Part shown: in pieces, positions 63,195 through 64,000 of the stretch | Layout of the letters: each line of letters starts with the position of its first letter | Position numbering within the stretch: position 1 is the first letter of the stretch | Assembly (NCBI RefSeq): GCF_003054265.1 | Contig: NZ_QBKT01000005.1 | Location: forward strand, 62,001 to 126,000 | DNA: 64,000 nt | Direction: 5' to 3' | From: Kordia periserrulae | GTDB taxonomy: Bacteria > Bacteroidota > Bacteroidia > Flavobacteriales > Flavobacteriaceae | Made by a program: the position numbers and the translations under genes | The notes under the pieces: generated by a model | What the model was told of the DNA's origin: nothing | Seen by the model: the letters and a program-made list of their open reading frames with translations, nothing else | The model's database searches: none

Positions 63195-64000
63195 TTGAAA
63201 AAACTCAGTTACATATTCCTATTTATCACCAGTTTTGCATTCGCACAAAACAAACCATTGCTGTACAATTTTACAAGCATTCCACAATCGTTATTGCTCA
63301 ATCCTGGTGCTGAGGTCAACTACAAATGGCATGCAGGTTTTCCGTTGCTATCACACATTCACGCTAGCGCTGGTGCTTCTGGCGTTACGGTATATGATGT
63401 GTTTGCTGATAATGGCGTAAATTTTAATGACAAGTTGCGTCGTGTGGTGTATAATTTAGATCGAAACGACTATTTTACGGTCAATCAGCAATTGGAAATT
63501 TTTAGTGGCGGATTTGCCTATGGAAACTCGTATGAACCTGATAAATACCTGTCTTTCGGTTTGTATCAAGAACTAGATATACATTTTTATTATTCAAGAG
63601 ATTATGCAATTTTGGCGTACGAAGGCAATCAAAATAATATTGGACGTAGTTTTGACTTGGGCGATTTGAATGGAAAAGGAGAGTTGTTGTCGGTGTTGCA
63701 TGTTGGAATCACGAAAAAAGTCAATAAAAAATGGACGTATGGCGTTCGTGGAAAAATCTATTCGAGTCTGCTCAATTTTAAATCGACCAATAACAGCGGA
63801 AGTTTTATCACCACAGAAGGCACCAACAATTTTTACAATCACAACTTTGATTTGAATTTGCAATTGCAAACTTCGGGGTATGCTTCTTTGATTGATTTGG
63901 ACAACGACGGACAAAACGATTGGAATCGAAAAGCCATCAAAGAATTGCGAAAAAGAGTACTTTTTGGTGGAAATTTAGGCTTGGGATTGGATGCAGGATT
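63195..64000 (+). CDS. outer-membrane-type protein, truncated by the window end
   Basis: An open frame of 268 codons running past the end. The start is a TTG at 63195 (TTG AAA AAA CTC), giving a signal peptide MKKLSYIFLFITSFAFAQ. The mature part begins NKPLLYNFTSIPQSLLLNPG and continues with alternating aromatic strands (FSGGFAYGNSYEPDKYLSFG, then GNLGLGLDAG), like PorV/DUF5723-type beta-barrels of Bacteroidota. An EF-hand-like DLDNDGQNDW lies near residue 236. It follows the lipoprotein gene by 14 bases. Confidence 0.75.
   Translation, partial: MKKLSYIFLFITSFAFAQNKPLLYNFTSIPQSLLLNPGAEVNYKWHAGFPLLSHIHASAGASGVTVYDVFADNGVNFNDKLRRVVYNLDRNDYFTVNQQLEIFSGGFAYGNSYEPDKYLSFGLYQELDIHFYYSRDYAILAYEGNQNNIGRSFDLGDLNGKGELLSVLHVGITKKVNKKWTYGVRGKIYSSLLNFKSTNNSGSFITTEGTNNFYNHNFDLNLQLQTSGYASLIDLDNDGQNDWNRKAIKELRKRVLFGGNLGLGLDAG

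Noticed and set aside
203-64000. tRNA, rRNA, insertion sequence or prophage genes
   Set aside because: I looked for tRNA arms, rRNA-like blocks, transposase and phage motifs and recognised none; weak tRNA-like folds cannot be excluded without a covariance search.

Overview
The window looks like chromosome of a low-GC marine-type member of the Flavobacteriaceae (Bacteroidota). The evidence is seen directly: type IX secretion (T9SS) sorting tails of both type A and type B, many secreted proteins whose signal peptides end in ...AQ, Bacteroidota-style -7 boxes (TAnnTTTG) in front of genes, a SusC-type TonB plug sequence, a LytTR response regulator, and the HPRT-adenylate kinase fusion seen in flavobacteria. 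Kordia or a close relative is my best guess, from memory of such gene sets only. No rRNA, tRNA, transposase, prophage or CRISPR array was recognised.

Layout. 0.2-4.6 kb: PafA-like phosphatase, a LytTR regulator, a glycosyltransferase and an FkbM methyltransferase. 4.6-10.4 kb: a 1147-residue FG-GAP/SprB-repeat surface protein (T9SS type B), another methyltransferase and a Wzx-like flippase; with the glycosyltransferase these look like part of a surface-glycan locus. 10.6-17.2 kb: mscL, a glutathione peroxidase, proC with a KASIII-like enzyme, and gcvP. 17.3-23.3 kb: a membrane protein, an ECF sigma factor with a small anti-sigma-like partner, an SRPBCC protein, then a five-gene GbsR/MarR-controlled cluster (regulator, two membrane proteins, methyltransferase, TIGR01777 oxidoreductase) with matching operators in front of the regulator and of the rest. 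23.6-29.1 kb: an M3 peptidase and two T9SS type A cargo proteins that share a C-terminal module. 29.9-35.9 kb: purine and housekeeping genes (purE, purK, HPRT-Adk, DUF3050, obgE, a peptidase E-like protein).

36.3-53.3 kb is the most unusual part. It has a short T9SS protein with a cysteine cluster, two giant alpha-2-macroglobulin (A2M) paralogues of 2202 and about 2027 residues, two secreted or small unknown proteins, and a TPR protein. The first A2M carries a carboxypeptidase-regulatory domain plus a SusC-like TonB plug, without any beta-barrel, just before its A2M domain, where the protease bait region of A2M proteins lies. Its paralogue has an acidic linker there. 53.3-59.5 kb: a RelE/ParE toxin-antitoxin pair, a 2OG-Fe(II) oxygenase flanked by a duplicated tail of the neighbouring DUF3137 gene, LemA, small membrane proteins, an Mpl-type peptidoglycan ligase, a PaiB-like protein and a DUF1569 protein. 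59.9-64 kb: a tight radC / polysaccharide deacetylase / yjjG run, a lipoprotein, and an outer-membrane-type protein cut by the window end.

Running through the intergenic spaces is a family of composite repeats (about 10.4, 11.8-12.2, 23.5, 36.0-36.3, 37.1-37.4 and 45.8 kb). Their cores are hairpins whose arms change in a compensatory way between copies, and every copy lies at the 3' end of at least one gene.
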